This document shows positions 18,785-28,012 of a stretch of 64,000 bases of DNA, one piece after another (the first letter of the stretch is position 1; each line of letters starts with the position of its first letter). Under the pieces are notes generated by a model. That model had not been told where the DNA came from, ran no database searches, and saw nothing but the letters and a program-made list of their open reading frames with translations. The DNA comes from Dyella terrae (GTDB lineage Bacteria; Pseudomonadota; Gammaproteobacteria; Xanthomonadales; Rhodanobacteraceae). A program made the translations under genes and the position numbers. The stretch is taken from contig NZ_SIZZ01000003.1 in the NCBI RefSeq assembly GCF_004322705.1, positions 124,001 through 188,000 on the forward strand, in the 5' to 3' direction.

Positions 18785-18798
18785 GTGCAACGTTGTCA
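18785..18798. promoter_or_regulatory. Imperfect LacI-type operator on the nagP side
   Basis: GTGCAACGTTGTCA matches 11 of 14 positions of the perfect palindrome at 19030-19043, including the central CAACGTTG. It lies 86 bp before the nagP start, which would suit repression of the minus-strand operon. Confidence 0.6.
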
Positions 18799-19029
18799 AT
18801 TGGCATGACGCACAGGACAAAAAGTCCCGGCCGGGTCAGTCCCGCCCCGGGGTGACCGATGGCCTAGTCATGATGCGGTGCCGCAAACGCCTGTCAGTAC
18901 GGGCAAAAATCGTGCAAACCCTTATTCCCGCTGATTTCACGGGCTCTTAAGAAGAGCAGGTTCTTGCGACCGCCCCCGGACCTGTTGCGCTGCGAAATGA
19001 GATGTTACGAACTCGGAAAAAAGTCCTGT

Positions 19030-19043
19030 TGACAACGTTGTCA
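19030..19043. promoter_or_regulatory. Perfect LacI-type operator
   Basis: TGACAACGTTGTCA is a perfect 14-bp palindrome with the central CG typical of LacI-family sites. It overlaps a TTGACA hexamer, so repressor binding would block a promoter of the kinase and TonB-receptor genes. Its form agrees with operators I recall for GlcNAc regulators of this family. Confidence 0.8.
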
Positions 19044-19128
19044 TCCGTTACCAGACTCCGGCCGACATTGGGGTTGTTGACAGACACGTGACACCCGCAT
19101 GACGGGTGTCCACACCGAGGGGAAGGAC

Positions 19129-20181
19129 GTGGCGGAACTGGGCAACCAAGGCGGCGCGCTTAAGAGCACCCTTCCAGGGGCGCCCTTTCTTGCGGCCGAC
19201 GTCGGCGGTACCCATGCCCGCATCGGCCTGGTCAGCGACCGTCCCGACGGGACGCGCCCGGTCACCGTTCTCCAGTACCACCGCTACGCCTGCGCCGAAT
19301 GGCCCAGCCTCACCGCGGTGCTCAAGGATTTCGTCAGCCAGCTGGGTACCAGCGTGCACGTCGATCAGTGCGCGGTCGCCAGTGCGGGCTATGTCCTGGG
19401 CGATTCGATCGTCAACGACAACCTGCCGTGGCCGGTGTCCATCCGTGACATCCGCGACAGCCTGGGCATCAACCAGCTGGCGGTGATCAACGATTTCGAA
19501 GCGGTGGCCTACGCCACCCAGTTCCTGGCCAAGGCCGATACCACACCGGTGATCGAAGCCGAAGCGCCCGGTGGCGAAGGTCCGGTGCTGGTCATGGGGC
19601 CGGGCACGGGCCTGGGTTCGGCCGTGCTGTTGCCGGGCAAGCCGCACGCCTCGGTGCTCGCCACCGAAGCCGGCCAGATCGCACTTTCTCCCGGCAACGA
19701 GCGCGAGATCGAGATCCTTCGCCTGCTGGCCAAGGATCGTCCGTACGTGTCGTTCGAACACGCGCTGTCGGGGCCCGGCCTGCTCAACCTGTATCGCGCC
19801 ATTTCCACGCTGCGCGGCACGGCGGCAAGCAAGACACGTCCAAGCGACGTGACGCGCGCTGCGCTCGACTACAGCGACGAAGCGGCGGTGGAAGCACTGG
19901 AAGTTTTCTGCGGCCTGCTGGGCAGCTTCGTGGGTGATCTCACGCTGCTGTATGGCGCACGCGGTGGCGTGTTCCTCGCCGGCGGCATCCTGCCGCAGAT
20001 TCGTGAAGTGTTGCTGGCCAGCACGTTCCGGCAGCGCTTCTTCAACAAGGGCGTGATGCGCCCTTTCTTGCAGCAGGTTTCAGTTCGCTTGATGGACCAC
20101 GGGCAACTCGGGGTGATCGGTGCCGCCGGCCTTTACCTGGATGGCCGACCCCACTCCGCGCAGGAAATCGCAGGACAGTAA
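19129..20181 (+). CDS. glk: Glucokinase-family sugar kinase
   Basis: 350 aa of the bacterial glucokinase (Glk) family: AADVGGTHARIGL binds ATP, INDFEAVAYA carries the sugar-binding Asp, and VMGPGTGLGSAVL and FLAGGILP follow. In this locus it probably supplies the phosphorylation step that NagA needs, but the family usually acts on glucose, so GlcNAc specificity is an inference. The GTG at 19129 is chosen for GAGGGG 6 nt upstream; the ATG at 19099 has no ribosome site. It precedes the TonB receptor by 114 nt on the same strand. Confidence 0.8.
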   Translation: MAELGNQGGALKSTLPGAPFLAADVGGTHARIGLVSDRPDGTRPVTVLQYHRYACAEWPSLTAVLKDFVSQLGTSVHVDQCAVASAGYVLGDSIVNDNLPWPVSIRDIRDSLGINQLAVINDFEAVAYATQFLAKADTTPVIEAEAPGGEGPVLVMGPGTGLGSAVLLPGKPHASVLATEAGQIALSPGNEREIEILRLLAKDRPYVSFEHALSGPGLLNLYRAISTLRGTAASKTRPSDVTRAALDYSDEAAVEALEVFCGLLGSFVGDLTLLYGARGGVFLAGGILPQIREVLLASTFRQRFFNKGVMRPFLQQVSVRLMDHGQLGVIGAAGLYLDGRPHSAQEIAGQ

Positions 20182-20295
20182 TACCCAAGCAGTCGACACA
20201 TCGGAACGGGCGAAGAGCCTGAGTGCAGCAACTCCACCGCGGACGGCGCGCCGAGTCATCCGCAACAACGTTTTTCCTTTGAGGGGAGGACAATC

Positions 20296-23055
20296 ATGTC
20301 ACATCGCAAGAAGCTACTCGCCATCAGTATCGTGGCCAGTCTGTGTATCTCCGGCGCGGCCTTCGCCCAGGACAGCACGCAGACCACCCAGCAGCAGGGC
20401 AACCAGAAGCCTGCCAAGAACCCCAACCAGGCCGGTGGCGATAAGCAGACCACCGACCTGCAGGGCGTGACCGTCACCGGCATCCGCGCCAGCCTCCAGC
20501 AGTCGCTGGACACCAAGCGCAACGCTGACGCCGTCGTCGAAGCGGTTACCGCCGAAGACATCGGCAAGTTCCCGAACACCAACGTCGCCGAAGCGATGGC
20601 GCTGATTCCGGGCGTCACCATCGACCGTCAGTTCGGCCAGGGCGATCGCGTCAGCATCGACGGCACCGATCCCAGCCTCAACCTGACGTTCCTCAATGGC
20701 CAGCCGGTCGCACAGACGCCGTGGCAGTACGGCGCCCAGCCGAACCGCGGCTTTGACTACACCATGCTCGCTCCCGAGCTGGTCGGTCGCCTTGAGATCT
20801 ACAAGAGCCCCGAAGCCCGCCTGATCGAAGGCAGCCTGGGCGGTACCGTGCTGATGCACACCCTGCAGCCGCTGGACCTGCCGGCCAACACCATTCGTGG
20901 TTCGTTCGGCCTGAACTACAACGACCAGGCAAGTAAGCAGCGCCCGGCCGCGTCGGCTCTCTACAGCTGGCACAACGACGCCAAGACCTTCGGCATCATC
21001 GCCTCGCTCGGTCACTTCGAAGAGAAGATCGATCGCCAGGGCATCGAAATCTTCAACTACCACCCGGTCTCCGATTACGCCGGCAGCCCGGCGATCGCCG
21101 CCGGCATTGCCAACGGCACGCTGAGCCCGAATGCGCTGGTGCCGGATGAAATCAACTCCGCGTACTTCCAGCAGACGCGCAAGCGCGACACCGCGACACT
21201 GGGCATGCAGATCCATCCCACCAGCAATTGGGATATCGATTTCAACAGCCTGTACGTGCGCGAAAACTTCAACAACTGGAACCAGTCGCTGTATCCGTTC
21301 ACCCATGCCACGGTGAACCAGATCACCAGCTTCAACCAGGGTAAGGGCGGCGCCAACGGCATCATCACGGGCGGCCACGTGTGCGGCAGCGTCGACGATC
21401 CGACCTGCCCGGACATCGCCCAGGGCACGTTCGATTCCAACGTCCGCAAGTCGATCGTCAAGACCACCGCGCTCGACCTCAAGAGCACCTATCGCGGTGA
21501 CGGCTGGACCATTGGCGGCGCCATCGGTTACAGCAAGGCCGACAACAACGACATGTCGCAGGTCGCCATGGAGCCGGTGTACGGCGGTGGCTACACCTGG
21601 GATATCAACAAGGGCTTCAAGTTCGACAGCCCGAACCTGGCGCGCGATCCGGCCAACTGGCATATCGGTGACGTGGCGGGCCTCGGCGGCTGGCCGGGCA
21701 ACTACGGCGTGTTCAACGCGAGCGCCAAGGACCAGTACGCCCAGCTCGACTTCACCAAGGACTTCGACAGCTTCTTCAACACCCTGCTCGTCGGCGCGCG
21801 CTACAGCAAGCACGATGAAAGCATGGTGCAGCATGTCTACGGTCCGAATGCACCGACCAACCTGGCCGCTCTCGGCACCTGGGGTTACACCGACACGCTC
21901 GGCGGCTTCGATGGCATGTGGTCCGATGCCGCCAGCCACGTCCAGCCGAACTCGAACGCCGAGTGGAACTGGGTGCGCAGCACCAACGGTGGCAATGACG
22001 ATCCGGGCTCGTACCTCAACGGCACCTGGAAGATCACGGAAAAGACCACGGCTGCGTATGTGCAGCTCGACTTCGGCTCGGGTCCGTTCCGCGGCAACAT
22101 CGGTGGCCGTTACGTCCACACGGTGACCGATGGTTCCGGCTACAACTTCAGCGGCGTACCGATCCTTCCGCCGCCGGCCGGCTGGTGGCAGACCGCCTCC
22201 AACACGCACAACGACTTCCTGCCGTCGTTGAACATGTCGTATGACGTCACCGATGAACTGGTACTGCGCGGCGCCGCCGCCAAGGTCATCGCCCGCGCGC
22301 CGTACAACATGCAGGTGAACAACCTGTTCCTCAACGACTCGGTGCTCACCGGCTCGGGCGGCAACCCGAATCTCGATCCGTACAAGTCGAACAACTTCTC
22401 GCTGGCGGCTGAGTGGTACTTCGCTCCGCAGTCGGTGCTGGCGTTGACCGGCTTCTACAAGGACATCGGCAGCTACATCTTCATCGACTCCGCCGTCGAG
22501 CAGCACTACAACTCGGCGCACGACAACGACCCGGCGACGTTTGCCCGTCTCGTCGCCAACGGCCAGTGCACGGCCAACGGCTTCTGCGGCTACAACATCA
22601 GCCGTCCGCGTGACGTCGGTGGCGGCAAGGTGAAGGGCGTGAGCCTGTCGTACCAGCAGCCGTTCGCCGATACCGGTTTCGGTGCAGTGGCCAACTACAC
22701 CTACGCCGATGCGAAGCTCGACAGCGGCGGCGCCCTGCCGTACAGCTCGAAGAACTCGTACTCGCTGAGCCCGTACTACGAGAAGGGTCCGTTCAGCGCC
22801 CGCCTGACCTGGAACTGGCGTAGTGCCTACCTCGCCGGCGGTTACATCGCCGGTGCGCCGCCGGCCACCACGGGCACGTACAAGGACCTCGGTGCGTCGC
22901 TGGGCTACAAGCTCAATGACAACATCTCGTTCACGCTCGACGGCATGAACCTGACCAACACCACCTACGTCCAGTACCTGGGCACGAAGGACATGCCGCT
23001 CAACAAGTACACGACCGGTCGTCGTTACATGCTGACCGCGCATTTCAACCTCTGA
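20296..23055 (+). CDS. TonB-dependent receptor, probable GlcNAc/chitooligosaccharide uptake
   Basis: 919 aa. A signal peptide (about 1-26, ending SGAAFAQ), a linker rich in Gln/Asn, then a plug starting near VTVTGIRASLQQSLDTKR and NVAEAMALIPGVTIDR, and a 22-strand barrel. The plug sequence is the type common in Xanthomonas and Caulobacter carbohydrate receptors. The last residues are AHFNL, so the usual terminal aromatic residue is at the third position from the end. GAGGGGAGGAC precedes the ATG. Position in the nag cluster and the regulator sites suggest GlcNAc oligomers as the substrate. Confidence 0.88.
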   Translation: MSHRKKLLAISIVASLCISGAAFAQDSTQTTQQQGNQKPAKNPNQAGGDKQTTDLQGVTVTGIRASLQQSLDTKRNADAVVEAVTAEDIGKFPNTNVAEAMALIPGVTIDRQFGQGDRVSIDGTDPSLNLTFLNGQPVAQTPWQYGAQPNRGFDYTMLAPELVGRLEIYKSPEARLIEGSLGGTVLMHTLQPLDLPANTIRGSFGLNYNDQASKQRPAASALYSWHNDAKTFGIIASLGHFEEKIDRQGIEIFNYHPVSDYAGSPAIAAGIANGTLSPNALVPDEINSAYFQQTRKRDTATLGMQIHPTSNWDIDFNSLYVRENFNNWNQSLYPFTHATVNQITSFNQGKGGANGIITGGHVCGSVDDPTCPDIAQGTFDSNVRKSIVKTTALDLKSTYRGDGWTIGGAIGYSKADNNDMSQVAMEPVYGGGYTWDINKGFKFDSPNLARDPANWHIGDVAGLGGWPGNYGVFNASAKDQYAQLDFTKDFDSFFNTLLVGARYSKHDESMVQHVYGPNAPTNLAALGTWGYTDTLGGFDGMWSDAASHVQPNSNAEWNWVRSTNGGNDDPGSYLNGTWKITEKTTAAYVQLDFGSGPFRGNIGGRYVHTVTDGSGYNFSGVPILPPPAGWWQTASNTHNDFLPSLNMSYDVTDELVLRGAAAKVIARAPYNMQVNNLFLNDSVLTGSGGNPNLDPYKSNNFSLAAEWYFAPQSVLALTGFYKDIGSYIFIDSAVEQHYNSAHDNDPATFARLVANGQCTANGFCGYNISRPRDVGGGKVKGVSLSYQQPFADTGFGAVANYTYADAKLDSGGALPYSSKNSYSLSPYYEKGPFSARLTWNWRSAYLAGGYIAGAPPATTGTYKDLGASLGYKLNDNISFTLDGMNLTNTTYVQYLGTKDMPLNKYTTGRRYMLTAHFNL

Positions 23056-23106
23056 CGCTTTAACTGAAGCACGCCGCGGGCCGGGAAGGCCCGCGGACTC
23101 CCCAGC

Positions 23107-23141
23107 GGGCCCGATGATGGTTTGATCGGGCCCTTTTTTTT
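23107..23141 (+). terminator. Intrinsic terminator after the TonB receptor
   Basis: GGGCCCGAT (23107-23115) pairs perfectly with ATCGGGCCC (23125-23133) across a 9-nt loop, followed by eight T residues (23134-23141). It separates the receptor from the hexosaminidase gene, which then needs its own promoter or read-through. Confidence 0.9.
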
Positions 23142-23211
23142 GGGTGAGCCATGGACCCGGGAGGCGCTATGGTGTCGCGGTGCCCCGGGCCGTAATGATG
23201 GAGAGATGAAG

Positions 23212-25530
23212 ATGATCGTGAAGCAGGGAAGTCGTTGGTCAGTCGCTTTGCTGGCGCTGGCACTGTGCAGCATGACCGGCCTGGCCACCGCGGAAGACGC
23301 GACAAAGCCGCTGCCGTTGATGCCGATGCCGGCGAAGGTCGAGCGTTCGCAGGCGCAGGTGCTGTTTCCCGAAGGGACGGCGCTGCGCTTCGATGCCCAA
23401 CAGGCCGGCGTCGCGAAGGTCGCAAAGCAGTTCGCCGATCGCCTTGCGAGCGAACGCGGCCTGCACGTGTCGGAATCGCCTTCGGGCGCAACGATTCAGT
23501 TCGCCATCGATCCCAAACTCAAGCTTGGCGACGAGGGCTATCGGCTGCTCGTTGACAAGGACGGCGCGAACGTCACCGCCGCGACGTCGCGCGGACTTTT
23601 CTACGGCAGCGTGACGCTGCTGCAGCTGATGACGCCCGATGATGGCGCACAGGGCGCGGTGAGCGTTCCAGGCGTGCGCATCGAGGATCGCCCGCGATTC
23701 CGATGGCGCGGCCTCATGATTGATTCGGTCCGCCATATGCAGACTATCGACGAAATGCACTCGATCATCGACCAGATGGCGATGCACAAGCTCAACACGC
23801 TGCACTGGCACCTGAGCGACGACCAGGGCTGGCGCATCGAAATCAAGCGCTATCCGAAGCTCACTGAGATCGGCGCCTGGCGCACGCCGCCGGATGCCGG
23901 CGAAGACGGTGCGCCCACGCGATACGGTGGTTTCTACACGCAGGACGAGATTCGCGCGATGGTCGCGTATGCGGCGGAGCGCAACATCACCATCGTTCCC
24001 GAGATCGACATGCCCGGCCATGCCCAGGCCGCCGTAGCGTCGTATCCGGAGCTGGGCGTCACCGGCAAGCAACCGCCGGTGTCCGTCGACTGGGGCGTCA
24101 ACACGTATCTGTACAACGTCGACGACCACACCTTCACTTTCATCCAGAACGTGCTTGATGAAGTGATGGCGCTGTTTCCCTCGCGTTACATCCACCTCGG
24201 TGGCGATGAAGCGGTCAAGGATCAGTGGGAAGCGTCGCCCGCCGTGCAGGCGAAGATCAAATCGCTTGGCCTGAAAGACGAAGAAGCCCTGCAAGGCTGG
24301 TTCATGGCGCGTCTTGGCCGCTATCTTCAGTCGCATGGTCGTCGCATGATCGGCTGGGACGAAATCCTCGCTGGCAACGTGCCGGCCAGCGCCACGGTGA
24401 TGTCGTGGCGTGGCCTCAAGGGCGCCGTAGAAGCGGCGCAGAAGGGGCACGACGTTGTGTCGTCGCCCGCGCCGGATCTCTATCTCGACCAGATGCAGAG
24501 CGATCGCGCGGATGAAACCACCGGGCGCATGCCGGTGCGCGACCTCTCGTCGATCTATCACTTCGATCCCGTGCCTTCCGAACTGACGCCGAAGCAGGCG
24601 GCACGCGTGATCGGCGCGCAGGCCAACGTCTGGGCCGAACACATGCCGACGGCAGCGCATCGCCAGCACGCGATCTTCCCGCGCCTGGATGCGCTGTCCG
24701 AGGTGTTGTGGTCACCCCCGGCGAAGCAGGACTGGAACGGTTTCCTGCAGCGCCTGCCCACACAGCTGGCGCGCTATCGCGCGGACGGCGTGAAGTACGC
24801 CGACAGCGCGTTCGCCGCGAACATCGTGCTCGATCGCAACGAGGCTATCGTCAGCGGCAAGGCAACGGTGAGCCTGAACAACCAGGCAAAGTTCGGTGAG
24901 CTGCACTACACGACGAACAACACCGCGCCAAAGCTGGATTCGCCGCGCTACGACCAGCCGTTTGAAGTAACCCTGCCGGCGATCGTGCGCGCGGTCGCGT
25001 TCGATGCCCAGGGCCAGCCGCTGGCGGGAGAACGTGCGCAGGCGATCGATATCGCTCATCTGGCCACGCGACTCAGCGGCGAGATGCCGAATTGCCCCGG
25101 GAACAACTTCCGCCTGCGCGTGCAGCCCACGCCCGATGCCACCAGTCTGTCGCCAACTTACGCGGTGAATCTGTTCGACAACTGCCAGATGTATCCGCAG
25201 GCGCGACTCGACGGCGTGCGCAGCATCCATGTCGATGCGGTGCGACTGGAGCGGAACTACTCGCTGGCGCATGAGCAGAAGCTGGTGGTGGAGCGTCCGG
25301 CGCAAACGGCCTTCGGCGAGCTCGTCATCCACAAGGACACCTGCGACGGCCCGGTGCTGGCGAGCATGCCTTTGCCCGATCCGAAGGCAAGCGGGCGCCG
25401 CATTCCGTTGACGGCCACGTTGCCGGCCACGACGGGCGTCCACGACCTGTGCCTGGCCTTTACCGGCCCCATCTCCGGTCCGCTATACGGCATCGCCCAG
25501 GTCAGCGTGATTCCGCAAGCTGCGAAGTAA
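23212..25530 (+). CDS. Beta-N-acetylhexosaminidase, GH20
   Basis: 772 aa, secreted. After the signal peptide (ending near ATAE) comes the GH20b-type N-terminal domain, then the catalytic barrel: FRWRGLMIDSVRHM, LHWHLSDDQGWRIEI, and HLGGDEAV with the Asp332-Glu333 catalytic pair. A chitobiase-type C-terminal domain with LHYTTNN follows. It releases GlcNAc from chitooligosaccharides in the periplasm or outside and feeds nagP. The ATG at 23212 is preferred over 23206 because GGAG is 8 nt upstream. Confidence 0.92.
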   Translation: MIVKQGSRWSVALLALALCSMTGLATAEDATKPLPLMPMPAKVERSQAQVLFPEGTALRFDAQQAGVAKVAKQFADRLASERGLHVSESPSGATIQFAIDPKLKLGDEGYRLLVDKDGANVTAATSRGLFYGSVTLLQLMTPDDGAQGAVSVPGVRIEDRPRFRWRGLMIDSVRHMQTIDEMHSIIDQMAMHKLNTLHWHLSDDQGWRIEIKRYPKLTEIGAWRTPPDAGEDGAPTRYGGFYTQDEIRAMVAYAAERNITIVPEIDMPGHAQAAVASYPELGVTGKQPPVSVDWGVNTYLYNVDDHTFTFIQNVLDEVMALFPSRYIHLGGDEAVKDQWEASPAVQAKIKSLGLKDEEALQGWFMARLGRYLQSHGRRMIGWDEILAGNVPASATVMSWRGLKGAVEAAQKGHDVVSSPAPDLYLDQMQSDRADETTGRMPVRDLSSIYHFDPVPSELTPKQAARVIGAQANVWAEHMPTAAHRQHAIFPRLDALSEVLWSPPAKQDWNGFLQRLPTQLARYRADGVKYADSAFAANIVLDRNEAIVSGKATVSLNNQAKFGELHYTTNNTAPKLDSPRYDQPFEVTLPAIVRAVAFDAQGQPLAGERAQAIDIAHLATRLSGEMPNCPGNNFRLRVQPTPDATSLSPTYAVNLFDNCQMYPQARLDGVRSIHVDAVRLERNYSLAHEQKLVVERPAQTAFGELVIHKDTCDGPVLASMPLPDPKASGRRIPLTATLPATTGVHDLCLAFTGPISGPLYGIAQVSVIPQAAK

Positions 25531-25544
25531 AGCGCCCAGGGCCG

Positions 25545-25576
25545 TTGATCGCGGCGAATTTCATCGCTGCGATCAA
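25545..25576. terminator. Strong hairpin after the hexosaminidase
   Basis: TTGATCGCGGCGA pairs with TCGCTGCGATCAA (13 bp with one G-U) around ATTTCA. No T-run follows, so it may protect the 3' end or stop transcription inefficiently rather than act as a canonical terminator. Confidence 0.5.
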
Positions 25577-25690
25577 CCACCTGCGCGTTCATATTCCGCC
25601 TGAGAACCGTGTCGCGGGCGACTCGCGTCATGCGATCCCGCTATGATCCCCCGTTCACTGACACGAAGCTGACGAAAAGGGATCCGAAGG

Positions 25691-27439
25691 ATGAGTCATT
25701 TGAAGGCGCTGACGCGTCAAGGACTTGCAGTGGCCACCGCCGCGCTGTTGAGCGCGTGCGCCAGCCAGGCGGTGACGCCCGCGACATCCGCGGCAAACCA
25801 TGCGGCGATCGACGTGCCGCAGATCAAGCGCCCGGACGGCGAGACGCCGCAGTGGTGGTTCCGCAACGGCGCGGCGCAGGCAGCCAAGTCGGCCGCGCAG
25901 GCCAACACCCGGGGCCAGAAGGCGAAGAATGTTATCGTCTTCCTCGGCGACGGCATGAGCATTCCGACCATCGCCGCCTCGCACGTCTATGCCGGCCAGA
26001 AGCGCGGCGTGGATGGTGAAAGCTATCGCCTGAGCTTCGAGCAATTCCCCTTCAGTGCACTCAGCCGCACGTACGAAACCGACCAGCAGACGCCCGATTC
26101 CGCCGGCACCATGACCGCGATCATGAGCGGCGTGAAGACGCGAGGCGGCTTTATCGGCGTATCGCAGGTGCCGCGTCGACAGGATTGCGCGGCCACCCGC
26201 GGCCAGGAACTGGTCAGCACGCTGGAGCTGGCCGCTGCGGCGGGCATGAGTACCGGTGCGGTCACCACCACGCGCATCACGCATGCGACGCCGGCCGCCA
26301 CGTATGGGCATCTTCCGGAGCGCAACTGGGAAGTCGACGCGGAACTCACGCCCGAAGCCAGGGCACAGGGTTGCAAGGATTTTGCCGCCCAGCTGGTGGA
26401 CTTCCCCTCGGCGAACGGCCTGACGGTTGCCATGGGCGGTGGACGCACGGAGTTCATGCCCGCAGGCGCCGAAGATCCCGAGTACGCCAACAAGGTGGGC
26501 CAGCGCCTCGACGGTCGCGACCTGATCGGCGAATGGAAGGCCAAACACCCGGGTGGCGCCTATGTGTGGAACGCGCAGCAGCTGAAGTCGCTGGATCTGT
26601 CGCGCACCCCGCGCCTGCTGGGCCTGTTCGAACCGTCGCACATGAACTTCGAACACGAGCGCGCCAAAGACAAGGCCGGCGAGCCGAGCCTTGCGGAAAT
26701 GACCACCGCCGCGATCGAAGTGCTCAAGCAGAATCCCAACGGCTTCTTCCTGATGGTCGAAGGCGGTCGCATCGATCACGCGCTGCATGCGGGTAACGCG
26801 TTCCGCGCGCTCGACGAAACCGACTCCCTGTCCGACGCCGTGGCTGCCGCGCTGGCGCATACCGATCCGGACAACACGCTGATCGTCGTCACCGCCGACC
26901 ACGCCCACACGCTGACGTTTGCCGGTTACCCCAAGCGCGGCAACGGCATCCTCGACCTCGTGCGCGGCCACACCGACAGCTACGACGAAGAAGGCGGTGC
27001 CGGCATGGCGCGTGATGCCGCGGGCAAGCCCTACACGACGCTCGGCTTCGCCAATGGCCCGGGCTATACCGGCGCAAGCGATCGCCAGCCGGAAGGTCCA
27101 AAGAAGTATCCGCACAGCCCCGGCAGCTATTCGCACATCGAGAAGGGTCGTCCTGACCTGGCCAAGGTCAACACGCAGGACCCGAATTACATGCAGGAAT
27201 CGATCGTCCCGCTCAAGGCCGAATCGCACGGTGGCGAAGACGTGGCGATCTTCGCCACGGGCCCCGGCGCTGCCGCTTTCCACGGTGAGATCGAGCAGAA
27301 CGCCATCTATCACATCATCGTGCAGCACAGTCCTCTGTTGCGCGGCGAACTGTGCAAGCTCGGCAGCTGCAATTCCGAAGGCGTGCCGGTGGATCGTCCG
27401 ACCTATCAGGCGTGGCTCGATCAGGTGAAAGCGAAGTAA
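25691..27439 (+). CDS. phoA: Alkaline phosphatase, lipoprotein
   Basis: 582 aa. Hydrolyses phosphate monoesters in the periplasm. A lipobox LSAC near residues 20-23 replaces the cleaved signal of E. coli PhoA. VIVFLGDGMS holds the first metal Asp, QTPDSAGTMTA the nucleophile Ser137, VEGGRIDHALHAG and VVTADHAHTLTF the remaining metal ligands. It is longer than PhoA, with an insertion before the final metal His (near SHGGEDV). AAAAGGG lies 9 nt before the ATG. It opens a block of phosphate-ester genes on the plus strand. Confidence 0.9.
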   Translation: MSHLKALTRQGLAVATAALLSACASQAVTPATSAANHAAIDVPQIKRPDGETPQWWFRNGAAQAAKSAAQANTRGQKAKNVIVFLGDGMSIPTIAASHVYAGQKRGVDGESYRLSFEQFPFSALSRTYETDQQTPDSAGTMTAIMSGVKTRGGFIGVSQVPRRQDCAATRGQELVSTLELAAAAGMSTGAVTTTRITHATPAATYGHLPERNWEVDAELTPEARAQGCKDFAAQLVDFPSANGLTVAMGGGRTEFMPAGAEDPEYANKVGQRLDGRDLIGEWKAKHPGGAYVWNAQQLKSLDLSRTPRLLGLFEPSHMNFEHERAKDKAGEPSLAEMTTAAIEVLKQNPNGFFLMVEGGRIDHALHAGNAFRALDETDSLSDAVAAALAHTDPDNTLIVVTADHAHTLTFAGYPKRGNGILDLVRGHTDSYDEEGGAGMARDAAGKPYTTLGFANGPGYTGASDRQPEGPKKYPHSPGSYSHIEKGRPDLAKVNTQDPNYMQESIVPLKAESHGGEDVAIFATGPGAAAFHGEIEQNAIYHIIVQHSPLLRGELCKLGSCNSEGVPVDRPTYQAWLDQVKAK

Positions 27440-27625
27440 GGCACATGGCGCGCGCGGGGCTGATGCACGTCAGCTCCGCGAAAGCGGTTCATTCACGCGT
27501 TTGTGTGATTGACATCGCATACGACATTCGCGCAACGCTAGTGTCAAAGAAGCGACACGTGATAACGCCACGATGGACGGATGACCGGCGCACGTCGGTG
27601 ACACATCCCCCTTGGACTGGCACTC

Positions 27626-27961
27626 ATGATGAACCGGAACATGCTCGTCGTGGCCATGGCCATGGCCATGGCCGCGGCGCTGGCCTCGCTTCCGCCGTTG
27701 GTCCTGGCGAACGATCTCTACACGCCGGTGGCCGATGCCAGCGCGAAGCCGGATGCGGCGAAGAACCTCGAAGGCGTCTCGGTAATTGGCCAGGGTGAAA
27801 CGCGCCAGGTTCAGCGCGTGACCCCGGCCGATACGCTGGCGCTTCCGGCCGGCACGAGCATTCAGAAAGTCCTCAACCGCATGCCCGGCGTCGACGTGCA
27901 GTCGAACGACGCCTTTGGCGCCCCGCTCCAGGCCTTTGTCACGCTGGACGTGAAGTTCTGA
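27626..27961 (+). pseudogene. Internally deleted TonB-dependent receptor (111 aa)
   Basis: The frame codes for a signal peptide (about 1-29), then LEGVSVIGQGETRQVQR and the first part of a plug (IQKVLNRMPGVDVQSND), and jumps straight to a barrel-like last strand, AFVTLDVKF. The full receptor at 30777 shares VIGQGETRQVQR exactly and has about 640 further residues at that point. It looks like an in-frame deletion that kept both ends. It could be a dead remnant or a small exported protein. The signal region carries a TGGCCA hexamer repeat (27651-27673). The ribosome site is weak. Confidence 0.65.
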
Positions 27962-28012
27962 TCGCACGGGCAGGGCGGTCCACCGCCATGCCAAAACGAA
28001 GGAATCGCTCGG

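Larger units (their letters stand above)
18700..19128. promoter_or_regulatory. Divergent nagP / kinase control region
   Basis: 429 bp with no gene. It carries one perfect and one imperfect LacI-type palindrome (annotated separately). TTGACA at 19029-19034 overlaps the perfect palindrome and could be the -35 of the kinase-receptor operon, although no good -10 follows at 17 bp. A second TTGACA occurs at 19077. Confidence 0.6.

Noticed and set aside
20314-23043. 909-aa open frame opposite the TonB receptor
   Set aside because: Its sequence is low in complexity (Val/Arg/Ala/Glu) and follows the codon pattern of the receptor on the other strand.
25658-25679. Two 11-bp direct repeats CTGACACGAAG / CTGACGAAAAG before phoA, Pho-box-like
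   Set aside because: They lie between a possible -10 (TATGAT at 25642) and the ribosome site, so an activator bound there could not work from the usual position, and the half-sites match poorly.
27511-27558. GACAT and GTGTC/GACAC repeats before the mini receptor as Pho boxes
   Set aside because: Steps are 12 bp for one pair, and the other pair is an inverted repeat on the opposite strand; both fit the consensus badly.
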